Shown piece by piece: positions 24,773 to 36,079 of a stretch of DNA of 64,000 nt. The DNA is from Hortaea werneckii (lineage: Eukaryota; Ascomycota; Dothideomycetes; Mycosphaerellales; Teratosphaeriaceae): contig JBAOKB010000126.1 in the NCBI GenBank assembly GCA_037044905.1, forward strand, positions 496,001-560,000, given 5' to 3'. Below the pieces are notes generated by a model. It saw only the letters and a list, made by a program, of their open reading frames with translations, searched no databases and had not been told where the DNA came from. A program made the position numbers and the translations under genes. The stretch's first letter is position 1. Every line of letters starts with the position of its first letter.

Positions 24773-26368
24773 TTAATCCCAGTTACCCTTCCCAAGATCA
24801 ACCGGTATGCCCTTGCGCATATCCTCCATAATCTTCTCAATGGACCAAGGCTCATACTTGTAGCCAGGCGGGAAGTTTGGTGGCACATCACTCTCGTCGA
24901 AAGGAATGCCCTTGTTCATCGCCTCGACATTCTTGGCGTAATTCTGATACGTGTAGATTTCCGGGTCATGCTCCCACACCCACTTCGGGTGCTTGGGCTG
25001 AGCTCGGCGCGGGTCGATCTTGACCTTGTCCCAATCGGTGTCCTGCAGCAACTCGGCATTCGAGAAGCCGACTTTCTGGGCACATGCGTTTCGGATGAAC
25101 CTGCATAGATTAGCGTATGAACGTCAATTGCGCGCGCCGCAAAACTCACCTGAATCTGATGTGAGCGTTCACACCCTCAGCGATGTTCTCTTTGCCGCCG
25201 CACAGCTGCAAGCAAGATGCGATCGATACAGCGTCCTCGATGGCCTGGGTGGCGCCGTTGCCAGACGCAGGCAAGAAAGAGTGAGCAGCGTCACCAATCT
25301 GGACGACTCTGCTACTGGCGACTTCCAGCTGGGCTGTGGATCTCTCCATAGAAGCTCAAAGTTGACGATCGTCTTCTCAGGTGTGCAAGCGATCAATCTC
25401 TTCATCATTGGAGCCCAGGGGTTTAGGGCCAACACCATCATCCATCGTGTCGAGTACTTCTTGTGGCTCAATGGTGTTGCTCCAACTCTCAGCCGAGCTG
25501 CCAGTTGCATTGTGGTTGATGATCCAGATCATGGTCTCGGGTCGCGTCAGGGTCATGGCGTAGGTGCCTGGACCAAGGTATGTTCGTACAATTGGCTCGC
25601 TCTCTCCGTTTGCGGGTATCATCTTGTAATGCTCCTTGACCTCAGGATCCTTATCCAGGTTCTCGATGGGGAACGCAGCGCGCCACATGGCACGTCCAGA
25701 AGAGATAGCCCGAACCTGACCGCCTACCAGTCTCTGAGACTTTGAGCCAACGCCGTCTGCGGCAATCACAACATCTGCCTCGTATTTCCTGCCGTCTTGT
25801 GTCACACAGCCACCCTTGCCCGTCTCATCATCATCGAAATAGTCTACAACGCGGGCGTTGAACTCGATCTTGACACCGAGCCTCTCTACTTGCTTCACAA
25901 ACATCTTGTAGATCAAAGGACGCATCTGAAAGGTGCCTGGTGGAGTCTTAGGGTCGAGCCCAGCGGCTTTGAGACGTTCGGCGACGTAGAGCGGCTTAAC
26001 GATCTGCTCGCCGGAGTGCTTGAAGGTCTCGATCCAGGCATTGTGCAGCCCGATGGCATCGTATTCGGCCTTCATCTCGGGCCAGTGCTTGAAGAACTTT
26101 GTTGCAGGAAGTCCCATGAAGTACATATCACCTGTCACTGTTAGATCGAGCGTCTCACATGCCTCACGTCGCGGAAGGATTGCTCACCGAGGGTGTTGAT
26201 AGAGGCAGCGCGCTCTAGCACGCGAACCGAGTGGCCTTTACGAATACATTCGATTGCCGCCGTCAACCCAGCCAGCCCAGTGCCCACGACCAGCACGTCA
26301 ATGCCAGTCTGCGGGAAAGAGCCAACCGGCTCGGATTCGAGGCCGTGAACTGCCCCGTTGGCTGCCAT
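24773..26368 (-). CDS. FAD-dependent monooxygenase (salicylate/p-hydroxybenzoate hydroxylase fold)
   Basis: Exons 26188-26368, 25150-26131 (approximately, with the splice at 26132-26187) and 24773-25100 (intron 25101-25149) give about 497 residues. It has the three group-A motifs: VLVVGTGLAGLTAAIE near residue 27, VVIAADGVGSKSQ (DG motif) and VVQIGDAAHSFLPASGNGA (GD motif). The tail GYKYEPWSIEKIMEDMRKGI is a C-terminal extension seen in fungal members of this group. It probably hydroxylates an aromatic or polyketide-like substrate using NAD(P)H; cytosolic. There are two one-base breaks, near 25381-25390 and 25305-25320. It is divergent from the P450 gene, with 1.75 kb between them. Confidence 0.87.
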
Positions 26369-28123
26369 GGCTGCTGTGGTTGTTGTCTTCTTCTCGGCTT
26401 GCTTCCTTGGATCTATATACCTGACGAGAGAAATCCTCGTCCTTGAGAAGCACAGTGGGTGTGTAAGAAGAGATGACGAGATCAGCAAACCTACACGGGA
26501 AGTTTTGAGATGCTCGAAAGGCTGGAATACATAAGCATATCAAGCTCACGGATTAATAGACCCTCGACAGGCCGTGCTCTCAGTGGCCCACGGCGAGACG
26601 GTCAGAACCGAGGCCGCGATCCAGCCATCATGACGGAGCAGACGAGTCCCGGTGCGAAGTCTGTGACCTTTCCAGCGGCTCTCCACGCTCAAGAAAGACA
26701 TATCGTTTGCGTCGTTAGGACATGTGGTGGAGTGTGCATCATGCATGGATGGCTCCGGGACGATGGTGGCATGCTTCGACTTCTGTCACTTGCCGAGCAG
26801 ACCGAATCTGACCAGCCACATGTCAATAATCGTGGGGCCTGAAGGTCCCCAGCCGCACTGTCCGCACACGGCCGGGATGGGATGGCTTCGCTGACAGTCC
26901 ACTTGTCGTTGCGACCTTTCCTTTGCCGGATTCGTCTCCGCCAACCTTATCTCTACGTCAGATGTCTGTCTCGGACACCTTCATGGGACGATGTGCTTTA
27001 CTGCGCATGAACACTTTTGCCAGCAAGGGTGGCACGACTACCAACTAGCCACGCTGGATGTGGATGGAGAATGCTTACCACAGCATCTGTGTGTCTCCCG
27101 TCTCCAACGCGCTATTTGTGGACAAACGCATGCTGCTAGGATCGAGGCGTCATAGCCGCAAAAGCCAGTTCCTGAAGCATGCATGGCTTGAGTTTGTGAT
27201 ATCTCCCGGCGCCAGGATCTGCACTGCAACGATATTCCCCTCCCGTGACAAGCCAAGGGCCACTACTTTGGCGGGGAACTGGTTTCTGACACTAGCCTTG
27301 AAACGGGCACGGTTTTGTTCGAATACACATCGACGGGCAACAGCAGGTTACACGACGGCCTTGTGAAGCCACGGTGTCTCCCTCTAAACAGGCCCAGGGC
27401 TATCCCATTTCACCCAGCAGTACTATAGTAGTGGGGCGCTACCTAGGCATTATTGAACCGTTCAATTGACATGATCTACCTTGTAGCACGGGCCCATCTA
27501 AACCGTCGTCGGAGGCTCCAAACAGCGACCACCGACTATTCCCACGGCAGTATCCATGTTTACCATTGATGCTTCTCATCGACATCAGCCACTTTAACGG
27601 GCTGAAATCTGCGGGAGCCCGGTAGCGAATCATGAAGGGGACGCCTGGCCCAAAGCAGAACCAAGACGTTCAGGAAGGGTCGCACCACCTTTAAACAAGC
27701 CACTTACAGCCACTCCCTTGCATCACCCCATCTTCGCTTGAGATTTGCTGCCGGAGAAGTAACAAAGCATGCGGCAATAAAAGGTGGTGACCGACGCCCA
27801 GCTGAACTCTATATGTCCCCGCGCCAAACATCCGAAGCCTTATCGTTGAATCATCTAAACATGCTCCTACAGGCCAAGGAGGGTGCGCCCTTGTAGATGC
27901 AAGCGATGAACCCACTTTACTTTATATTGTAAGCTCTCGGCGGTCGGTAGACCACCTTCTCCGGCCTCTTGTGATTTGCTCATGCAGCATAGTCTCGGTA
28001 CGTACTTGGGCTGGGAACCTTCCTGCAGCATTCATCTATTTGGCTGGCTCCTCGACTCTGCCCTTCCAATTCACTCTTCCATTCCGGTCAACTTCTGCCT
28101 CGACTTGACATCGATTAGGAGCA
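26369..28123. other. divergent promoter interval between monooxygenase and P450
   Basis: A 1.75-kb interval with no supported gene that separates two divergently transcribed oxygenase genes and must hold both promoters. I could not name a binding site. Confidence 0.5.
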
Positions 28124-29810
28124 ATGCAGCCATTGACCATCGCTGTAGCAGCTGTAGCCCTTGTGGGCTTCGGCTTACTGTCGTTGTTCAATGCTCTTCA
28201 GCGGAAGAATGCATGGCACAAGAACAAGGCAAGCGAGCCACCAGGCCCTGCTCTTGTGCCCTGGGTGGGACGGGTTCACGACTTGCCAATTGAATACATG
28301 TGGCTCAAGTTTGCCGAATGGGGAAGACAATTTGGACCGCTGTACCGGACGCAGATGCTCGGCGACTACTTCATCGTCATCTCGGACGAGAAGGTGGCTG
28401 AAGACTTGCTGGTAAAGCGTGGAAAGATCTACGGAGACAGGCCTCAAATCCGATCTCTATTCGATGCAAAGAGCACGCATGGGTCCATGGAGTACCTGCC
28501 CTTGATGGGCAAGAACGGTAAGCAATGTTGAGGGCGAGGAGGAGTAGACCATGCCCAACTGACAGCGACGCAGAATACTGGGCTCGCCAGAGGAAGTTCA
28601 CTCACGGATATCTTACTGAAGCCGCCAATGCTCGCTACCATGGCATTCTTTACCACGAGGCCAAGCGCTGGAACTACCGACTCTACAGGACCCTGACAAC
28701 TTCGCTTTCTACCTTGAGGACATGGCCTCCAAGGTTGCTTGCCAATTGACCTGGGACAAGCCAGAATACAGTGAATACTGTACCAAGTCCGCTTGGGGTC
28801 TGTTGACGCAGATGTCTCCTGCCGGACCGATTACCAACGCTGTTACTCCCCTTTGGCATCTGCCATTCCCGATCAACCCTTGGAAGATTGCCGAGCGCAA
28901 GCGTCACGACGAGCAACAAACTTGGTGGATGGAGAGACTTCTGAAGACCCGTGCGGATATGGAGAAGGGCCAGGCTCGTCCTTCTTTCACCCGTACCTAC
29001 CTTGAAGGCGAGAAGACTGGTGGCTTGTCTGGTGACTACGAGGCTTCCTCCGCGCTCGGTATGATGGCACTCGTGGCAATTTTCACTGTCGCCGGCCCGC
29101 TCTACTACTTCCTCCTCGCTATGATCTATCACCCACAGTGGCAGAAGGCCTGCCAGGACGAGATCGATGAGAAGTGCGGCGGCCGCATGCCTGAGCTGAC
29201 GGACATGCCAAACCTTCCTGTGCTCCGTGCTTGTATCAAGGAGACTATGCGCTGGAGACCAAACGTCCCGACCGGCGTAGCGCACGAGATCATGGAGGAT
29301 GACTTCTACAATGGCTACTTCCTGCCAAAGGGCTCGCGCGTTCTGCCTCTTGACTGGGCTTTCCTCAGGAACGAGGAGAAGTACCCCGACCCAGAGAACT
29401 ACCGCCCAGAGCGATGGCTCGAGGCCAGCTGGCCAACATATCAAGAACCACTCAGCCAGTACCCAACGATCATGGGTATGAGCTCCTTCGGATGGGGCAT
29501 GCGTGCTTGCCTCGGACAGTCTCTCACTCGTGATGAGACCCTTGTTGGATGCGGTGGTTTACTGTGGGCATACAACTTGGTTAGGAAGAGGGACGCCAAC
29601 GGAAACCCCATCGACCCGTCTCTCACCAAGTCTAACTCACTCCTGATCGTTAAGCCAGATCCATTCGAGATGGCTTTCGAGCCCAGGAGTGAGGCTCGAC
29701 GACAGGAGATCATCAGTCAATGGCAAGAGAGTGATGCCACCGACAAGGCTGAGAGGGCAGCTTTCGCGAAGGCCGCCGAGGCTGGTGTGTCCCCTGCGGT
29801 CGTCGCTTAA
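28124..29810 (+). CDS. cytochrome P450 monooxygenase with atypical I-helix
   Basis: Exons 28124-28517 and 28574-29810 around a 56-nt intron give about 543 residues. An N-terminal membrane anchor (TIAVAAVALVGFGLLSLF) precedes the proline hinge PPGPALVPWVGR. The ExxR motif is KETMRWRP, PERW is present, and the heme loop is FGWGMRACLGQ. Where most P450s have A/G-G-x-D/E-T in helix I, this reads TVAGPLYYF (about 29085-29110), lacking the acid-threonine pair. One base is missing near 28678-28685, before DPDNFAFYLEDMASKV. Likely ER membrane; substrate unknown. The neighbouring monooxygenase, NmrA-like protein and transporter suggest a secondary-metabolic or catabolic role. Confidence 0.9.
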
Positions 29811-31155
29811 TTTTAATCTCTTTCATTTTGTTCTATGAGATATCTTGTCACTGCAGCGGAAGGAGAAGGCTTGATAAAGCTACATATCAATTGGGATTGT
29901 TGTTTCTGTACGCACACGCAGCGATGCCCATAATGCCACCATTACCACTCGACTCCTTCCAAACTTCTGTTCCACATCCGAATGAACGCTTTCTGCAATG
30001 TGGTCAGCTAAGCATTTGTTGAAATGAAGACGAAACATATCGCAGCTACTAAGATCCATACCGTTTTCTTAGCTGTGCTCAGCCAACGGTGAAGTGCGCT
30101 TTCTCGAGAACGAATACATTATATTTCCTTGCATTGCACTCTTACATCTATTTGTGCAAACTGACAGTCATCAAATTGCATGGATTCATTTGCGCGAGCT
30201 CGAGGCAAGACACTGATGTAGTCGATCTGGCAAGATACCTAGGTACACCAAAACCGTTGCCCCAGACGGCCGGCTCCAGCATTAAACGTTTCAACGTCGT
30301 GCGACAAAGAGATCGTCCATATCCCTCGGGGCACCGTTCTCACCCTGACAGCTCATCTCCGGTCTTGCGGGGCCGATAGATCAGGGATTGGAAGATGCAC
30401 GCCAAGGCCCATGCGAGGGAAGAAGCTCCCACACTCCTGCTCGAACTCTGAAGTCTGGAAGCTCTTGAAGATGGAAATCTCCGAGAGTCTACGCAGGCTT
30501 GAGGTTGAGATGTTGAGATATTCAATGGACAATCGAGTCCGGCCTCTGCGACAGCAATGGGGCAAGGACAATTTGTGGAAATGTTGGTCATCAGGTCAAA
30601 ATTTCCGCGCGTTAGCTAACCACATGCCTCAACGACATTCTTGCGTTATTATTCTCGCCCACTACATTAATGTGCAAAGTCAATGACGCATTGAACCCTA
30701 GCGAATGCAAGGTCCCCGCGCCCCGGAAGCAATCTTGCATTCACTAGCCACAGTACAGCCCGATGTCGAGTTCTGTCACAAACGCTTTCCGCGATGGCAT
30801 GTGAAACGTCAATGCGTGAGTGACTATTCAACGCATGTCAGCCCGCGTACCGTCTGTGCTGCGTGGTTGATCTCGTAGTACCTGCGTGCATGTCGGTGGT
30901 TCTGTACACCTTTCCGAGATCATCATCGCGCTGCGCAGGAGGTCATCGTCGGCGGGGAATCGTAAATGGCCCGATGGTGAGGTCCACTGTCCGGGTAGAG
31001 TGGTCATGCACTATGGAAGTTTACTGAGCTGAGCTGAGCTCTCACGGAGTTGTACGAGCAGTATCTGTATCTGATCTATACCGCTGTGTTCAAGACAGCT
31101 ACTCTGCCTCTTCTCATCTGCGTTCAGTTAACCTATCCAAAACCGATCAAGCAAC
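29811..31155. other. intergenic, no gene seen
   Basis: This interval holds the P450 3' region and the NmrA-like gene promoter. A CTGAG repeat (three units) lies at 31024-31041, about 115 bp before the start codon. Confidence 0.5.
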
Positions 31156-32124
31156 ATGTCCAAGTGCATTCTCGTAACAGGTGCCACAGGCAAGCAAGGC
31201 GGCGCTGTCATTGACGCTCTTGCCAGCAACTCCGACTTCACACTCCTCGCCCAGACCCGCAATGCGGCTGGTGCTGGGGCTCAGAAGCTGGAGAGCAAAG
31301 GCAACAACATCAAGGTGGTAGAGGGCGACCAGGACGACGTCCCCGGCTTGTTCGCCAATGCCCAAAAGGCTGCCGACAGCAAGGGCATTTGGGGTGTGTA
31401 TAGCGTGCAAGTCTCTCAGGGCAAGGGTGTTACCCATGAGGGCGAGATCAAGCAGGGCAAAGCTATGGTCGACGAGGCTGTCAAGGCGGGCGTGAAGCAC
31501 TTTGTCTATGGATCAGTTGAGAGAGGAGGCGATGAGAAGAGCTGGGAGAACGAGACACCCATTCCGCACTTCGAGAGCAAGTACCAGATTGAGCATTATC
31601 TGAAGGAGAAGGCCGGCTCGATGGGCTGGACTATCTTGAGACCGGGTAAGCCAAATCGAGAGTCCAGTTGACCGCGGTGCACAGGACTGACATGACACAG
31701 TGGCCTTCATGGACAATCTCGCCCCAGGTTTCCCGACACAAGTGTTCATGGCTGCCATGCGAGAGACTCTGGGCTCGAAGCCGAACCAGTGGATCGCCGT
31801 GAAGGATATTGGGATTTTTGCCGCTCTCGCTTTCAAGAACCCGCAGCAATACAACCACAAGGCGATTGGTCTCGCCGGTGACGAACTCACCCACCAACAG
31901 CTATCCCAGGCGTTCGAGAAGAAGACCGGCCAGCCACTGGAGGGCACTTTCTGGTTCCTTGGGAGCTTCCTCAAGTACATGGTGGCAGAGCTTGGGACCA
32001 TGATTGACTGGTTTGCTAGCGATGGATACAAGGCCAACATTCCGGAGCTAAGAAGATGCACCCAGGCCTGTTGGATCTGGAGACTTGGATTGAGAAGGAG
32101 AGCGCTTTCTCCACCAAGTCGTAG
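31156..32124 (+). CDS. NmrA-like NAD(P)-binding protein
   Basis: Exons 31156-31645 and 31701-32124 give about 304 residues. The N-terminal Rossmann motif is ILVTGATGKQGGAVIDAL, followed by LAQTRN for the dinucleotide phosphate, VVEGDQDD, and HFVYGSVERGG, the atypical-SDR pattern of NmrA/HSCARG-type redox sensors and isoflavone-reductase-like enzymes. It lacks the YxxxK pair of classical SDRs in the usual place, so a sensor or regulator is as likely as a reductase. One base is missing near 32048-32055, after which KMHPGLLDLETWIEKES and a stop at 32122-32124 fit the family end. The next gene (MFS) is convergent. Confidence 0.87.
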
Positions 32125-32324
32125 ATGATTCAGCTCTGGCAATATTTGGCGTTCAGGTAGGCGATTTGGCGCTTGATGGCCTGAGTGGTCATTGTGCCAG
32201 AGTACACGGAGTTCTGCTCTTTTTATGACAGCCCTTGGAAGGCCGCGTGACGATAGGCTAGCAATGAATAACACTTTTTGCATTTCGCCAAATTGCTCAC
32301 ATATGAAAAGCAACATCCGTGACA

Positions 32325-33669
32325 TCAGAGTCCCACACCAAACGCATGCCATAATGTAGCCCAGCCGCCGCAGAGTGCACTGATCCCTGTGAAAAGAATG
32401 ACAGGGCCATATTGCGTGCCGTAAGCCCACTTTGTAGAAATTCTGAGTGGTGAAGCTCGTAGCAGTTCAGTTCCCGCCACGCCTCCGACGACGTAGCCAA
32501 CACCTCGCGAACCGTTCAGCAGCCCGTAGACCATTCCTGTGTTAATCGCCTCGTTTGACTGAGCAGCTTCTCGTTCCATCTCCTTGATCCAGCCTGCCCA
32601 GGTCGCAGAATAACCCACCCGCAAAGAACCCATAGCCAATTGAGAAGGCCACGAGACAAGCAGGTATTTGGTGGGACTTGAGGCCCCAGAGCAGCGTTAC
32701 GCAGAGTGCAGAGCCAAGAGCTGAGATCAGAGTGTTCGTTTTGGCTGAGATGGCAAACTTGTCACTGAGGATACCAAAGCCAACGCTAGACAGTATGCCC
32801 GGAGCATTGAATAAAGCTATCATCAGCGACCCCAGGATGCTGGATACGTGCAAGACGCTGTTAGCATACGCCGACAAGTAGGTCTGTGGAAGACCATAGC
32901 CGCTGCTGAAGACGGCATTCCCTAAAGCGTAGATATAGAATGTCCGGTGCTTCAGGAAGTTCCACGGGATCTGCCTCGGACGTCGAATCTGATCTGCTGA
33001 TGGCTTAATTGGCGTGATTGCAAGACCGAGTAGACCCGTCGTCAGCACGATACCCGCCCAGATCCTCAACGTGTTAGGGGTTCCGGTAGCGTGAATCAGA
33101 CCGGAAATCAAGAATGGGCAGCCAGTCCCGACAACGTTCTTGCTTGAAAGTTGTACGCCATAGGCGATCGCTCTGATTGCCATCCTTGTACCATTCATCC
33201 AACAACAAGGTAGTCGGCGCGTAGATCATGGCGCCACCAAGGGCGGCTACGACCCCTTGAAGAATGATCAGATGCCACGCTCGAGTGCTGAAGGACGTGG
33301 CAACGAAGGCGATGCTTGATAGCAGGACGCCGAAAATGGCCACAGAGCGACGCCAGGTAGCCCAACGTGCGTTATCCAGGAGCGTCGAAATCACCGGTAT
33401 GCTGAGGTACATGGTGCCATTCATCGTAGTGCCCACTACACCGATTGCACTCTTGGAGCCCTCAGACTACTAGAATTCGCATAGGCTTCTTGGAAAATGC
33501 CGAAGGTCATAGGCAGTCCTGGATTTGTTCGTTAAAAGACGAGCGCGAAAGTGATTGAATGCGTACCCCATATAGGCAATTGAAGCAGAGAGCAGCCAAC
33601 GAGTGCCAGCATAGCATTTCGTTTGCTCGATGCTGTTCGATGCTGGTGCGTGACGGTGGTATTCTCCAT
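32325..33669 (-). CDS. MFS transporter (monocarboxylate-transporter-like)
   Basis: Exons 33567-33669 and 32325-33518 flank a 48-nt intron (33519-33566) that joins LLQLPIWG to LPMTFGIFQEAYA. About 432 residues with roughly twelve hydrophobic segments. GTTMNGTMYLSIPV, GVVAALGGAMIYAPTTLLLDEW and the loop before GFGILSDKF are typical of fungal MCT-like MFS proteins. Plasma membrane; substrate unknown. Three one-base breaks: near 33461-33472, near 33181-33190 and in GGG at 32611-32621. After each the transporter reading resumes in another frame. It lies convergent with the NmrA-like gene. Confidence 0.85.
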
Positions 33670-34477
33670 TTTGGATTCGCTCTTTACGAAGAATAGATCT
33701 GGAAGTACTTGAATTCGCACGAGATGTTCTTTGAGAGCCTAGAAGCTTCAGACCGTGCGATGCCGTACATGCAAGATCAAGGTAGTATGTCGTGAGAAGC
33801 AAGTATCACAGTTACGAGGGAACAAGCTCAGCATGGAGCTTGTGTCAGAGAAGGAATGACTAGAGAAGTCACTTGCCGACATCGGCCCTGAGCGAAGAGA
33901 ACAGCCATATGGCGCAGTTGGAATGGATCAGCTCCCCTCTGGCCTCTCTGGCTGCTCGATGAATTACCGAAGATGCTGAGATGGCGAAGTGTTGCATCTA
34001 CAATGATGACTTATTATTCGCGCAGGGAGGTAGCTGAAGAAATCCATCACCTTCACCTGTAGCTCGAAGCATTCTTCACGCAGGAGCAGCAGGCAAAACT
34101 GACGAAAGCCTGGGATCAACGTCTAGAGCCAGAACGTCGACCTTATATCTGCTCGTAGCTGATTCTGAAAGAATTTTCCCAACTCAGGAAGGGTCAAAGC
34201 AGAGAAATCACTGAGATTCAAACTGACTTCACATGGAAAAATCTGTCCTTTAAGAAATACTGATTTCCGATCCAAAGTCACCGACTTAGTCTTACACTAA
34301 AGAGGAAGAAAAAGGAAATCGCCGAAAGACCATCACCCTTGCAGTAATCAGCGCTTGATTCGCCGCGGGACGTCGCCCACAGCATCCTACTCAGATGGAG
34401 ACGCCGGTAAATGCTCATAAGTGCCGTTGACTTGACACCCGTATATCTTGGTTCAAGTCCCTGAAGGCATATGCTTT
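33670..34477. other. intergenic, no gene seen
   Basis: The interval holds the MFS promoter side and the GH72 3' side. A GGTTCAAGTCCC string at 34451 was tested as a tRNA T-arm but has no pairing stem. Confidence 0.5.
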
Positions 34478-36079
34478 TTACAACAGAGCGGCGCCAAACA
34501 GCGAGCTGAAAAGCACAACGGCACCGCAGACGAATGGAGCAAAGCCCAAGTCGCCGGCAATCAGAGACTGGGCCGCGCTCTCAGGGAAGCAGAGGACGAG
34601 GCTGAGCCGGAAGAGGAAGAGGAACCGCTGCTGCTGCTACCGGTGGCGGTGTTGGAGGCGACAGCAGTGACAGAGCCAGAACCAGGGGTGGCGGTACTAA
34701 CGGAAGCACTCCCTGCGTTCTGGGAACCATCGCCGTCGAGGCCCGGGCCCTTGCCAGCGCCGTCCTTCATGTATTGCTTAGCCTTCTCGGGGATGGCCGG
34801 GAGTTGCTGGCCAGTGAAGTCCTCGACCTCCCAGGTGTCGCTCTTGGACGGGCACTCGCTGGCCTTGCCGTCGGACTTGTAACCACCATCGCCGCTCGGA
34901 GCCTTGTTGTTGGAGAAAGCGTCGGCGAGAGTCTGGAAGTCGGAGTTCTCAGAAACGGAGTCGCCGTTGATCTGGACCAAGCCGTAACCGCTGCCTTCTT
35001 CAGCGTACTCATACACAAGACCGCCAGAGTAGACAGACGTCATCTTGTCGCTGTAAAGAGCTGAAACTTCGTTGAATTGGCGCTTGTTCGTGATGCAGCC
35101 GTATTCAGACAGGCTAAAAAAAGTCAGCATGATCCTTGTTAGACGACAGAACGGAGGCGCTTACAAGAGAGGCAAGCTGTAGTTGCTGAACTTCTCGACC
35201 TTCTGGTCCCAGCCGGACTGGGTGAAAGAAGATGGATCACACCAAGAGTAGTCGTTGAAAGCAAAGAAGTCACTGCGCTGGTCGTCCGTGCCACAGTTCA
35301 TGTACTGAGCCATGTCGTAACGGTTGCTCTCAACGTCGGCGGCGGAGTAACCGACTGGGATGGACCGGTAGCCGCGGCTACCAATGTACTGCTTCAAGTC
35401 TCTCGTGACAGCCTTGACGTACGGAGCGCAGTTGGTAGTGTTGTCGGAGTTGATGACCTCGTTGCCCGAAAAGAAGAGAAGGGTGTTGTCGTAGTTGGCG
35501 AAAGCATCGACGGTGGCGAAAAGGCTTTGGAGGTAGACGTCGTTGTAGGACTCTGCAGGAGAGCCACGGTTGATCGAGTACTTGGGAGTGTTGACGTCCA
35601 ATGCAAGGTAGATGCCGGCATCTGCGAGCATGGACATGCACTCATCGTGGTCCTTGGTGTTGTCCACGGTGTACACACGGACGGTGTTGATACCCAGTTT
35701 CTTGAACTCTGCAACGTCTCTCTTGCAGCTTTCGACGTTGGCAATTGGGTCCTCCGCATCGCTTGAACCACCCTAGATACCCGACTGGTTAGGATTGCGC
35801 TGGAGGTCATCATCTCGTATGCGACTGGAGGCTTACTGGTTGGTAATCGACACCGCGGATGTAGAACCTCTCGTCGCCAGCAAAGAAAGCTGTGTGACGT
35901 TAGCATCTGCACTTGAATCCCCGCATCGTCTCATATGATCTCGTACCGTTGCCCTTGACCGTAACGGTGGGGAGACTGCCAGAGCTCGTGCCAGACTGCC
36001 TAGCCTCGATCTTTGCTGGCGTTGCCGCAGCGCTCGCCAAAGCAGCCGAAGCCGCTGCAACCGCGACAGAACCCTTCAT
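34478..36079 (-). CDS. GPI-anchored 1,3-beta-glucanosyltransferase, GH72
   Basis: Four exons (35947-36079, 35837-35889, 35165-35772 and 34478-35113) with introns of 57, 64 and 51 nt, about 476 residues. Signal peptide MKGSVAVAAASAALASAAAT; the GH72 start AFFAGDERFYIRGVDYQPGG; acid/base Glu in LFFSGNEVIN; nucleophile Glu in FLSEYGCITN, which spans the third intron. A Ser-rich linker ends in an omega-site-like stretch and a hydrophobic tail (GAVVLFSSLFGAALL), so it is GPI-anchored at the plasma membrane or wall, where it elongates beta-1,3-glucan. No Cys-rich CBM43 module is present. One base is missing in GGG at 34584-34586, without which the GPI tail is lost. Confidence 0.92.

Noticed and set aside
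24773..33669. Full secondary-metabolite biosynthetic cluster
   Set aside because: No PKS, NRPS, terpene synthase, DMATS or pathway regulator is present, so only a candidate block is claimed.
34430..34475. Possible tRNA T-arm (GGTTCAAGTCCC)
   Set aside because: The flanking bases do not form a five-pair stem and no acceptor or anticodon arm can be folded around it.
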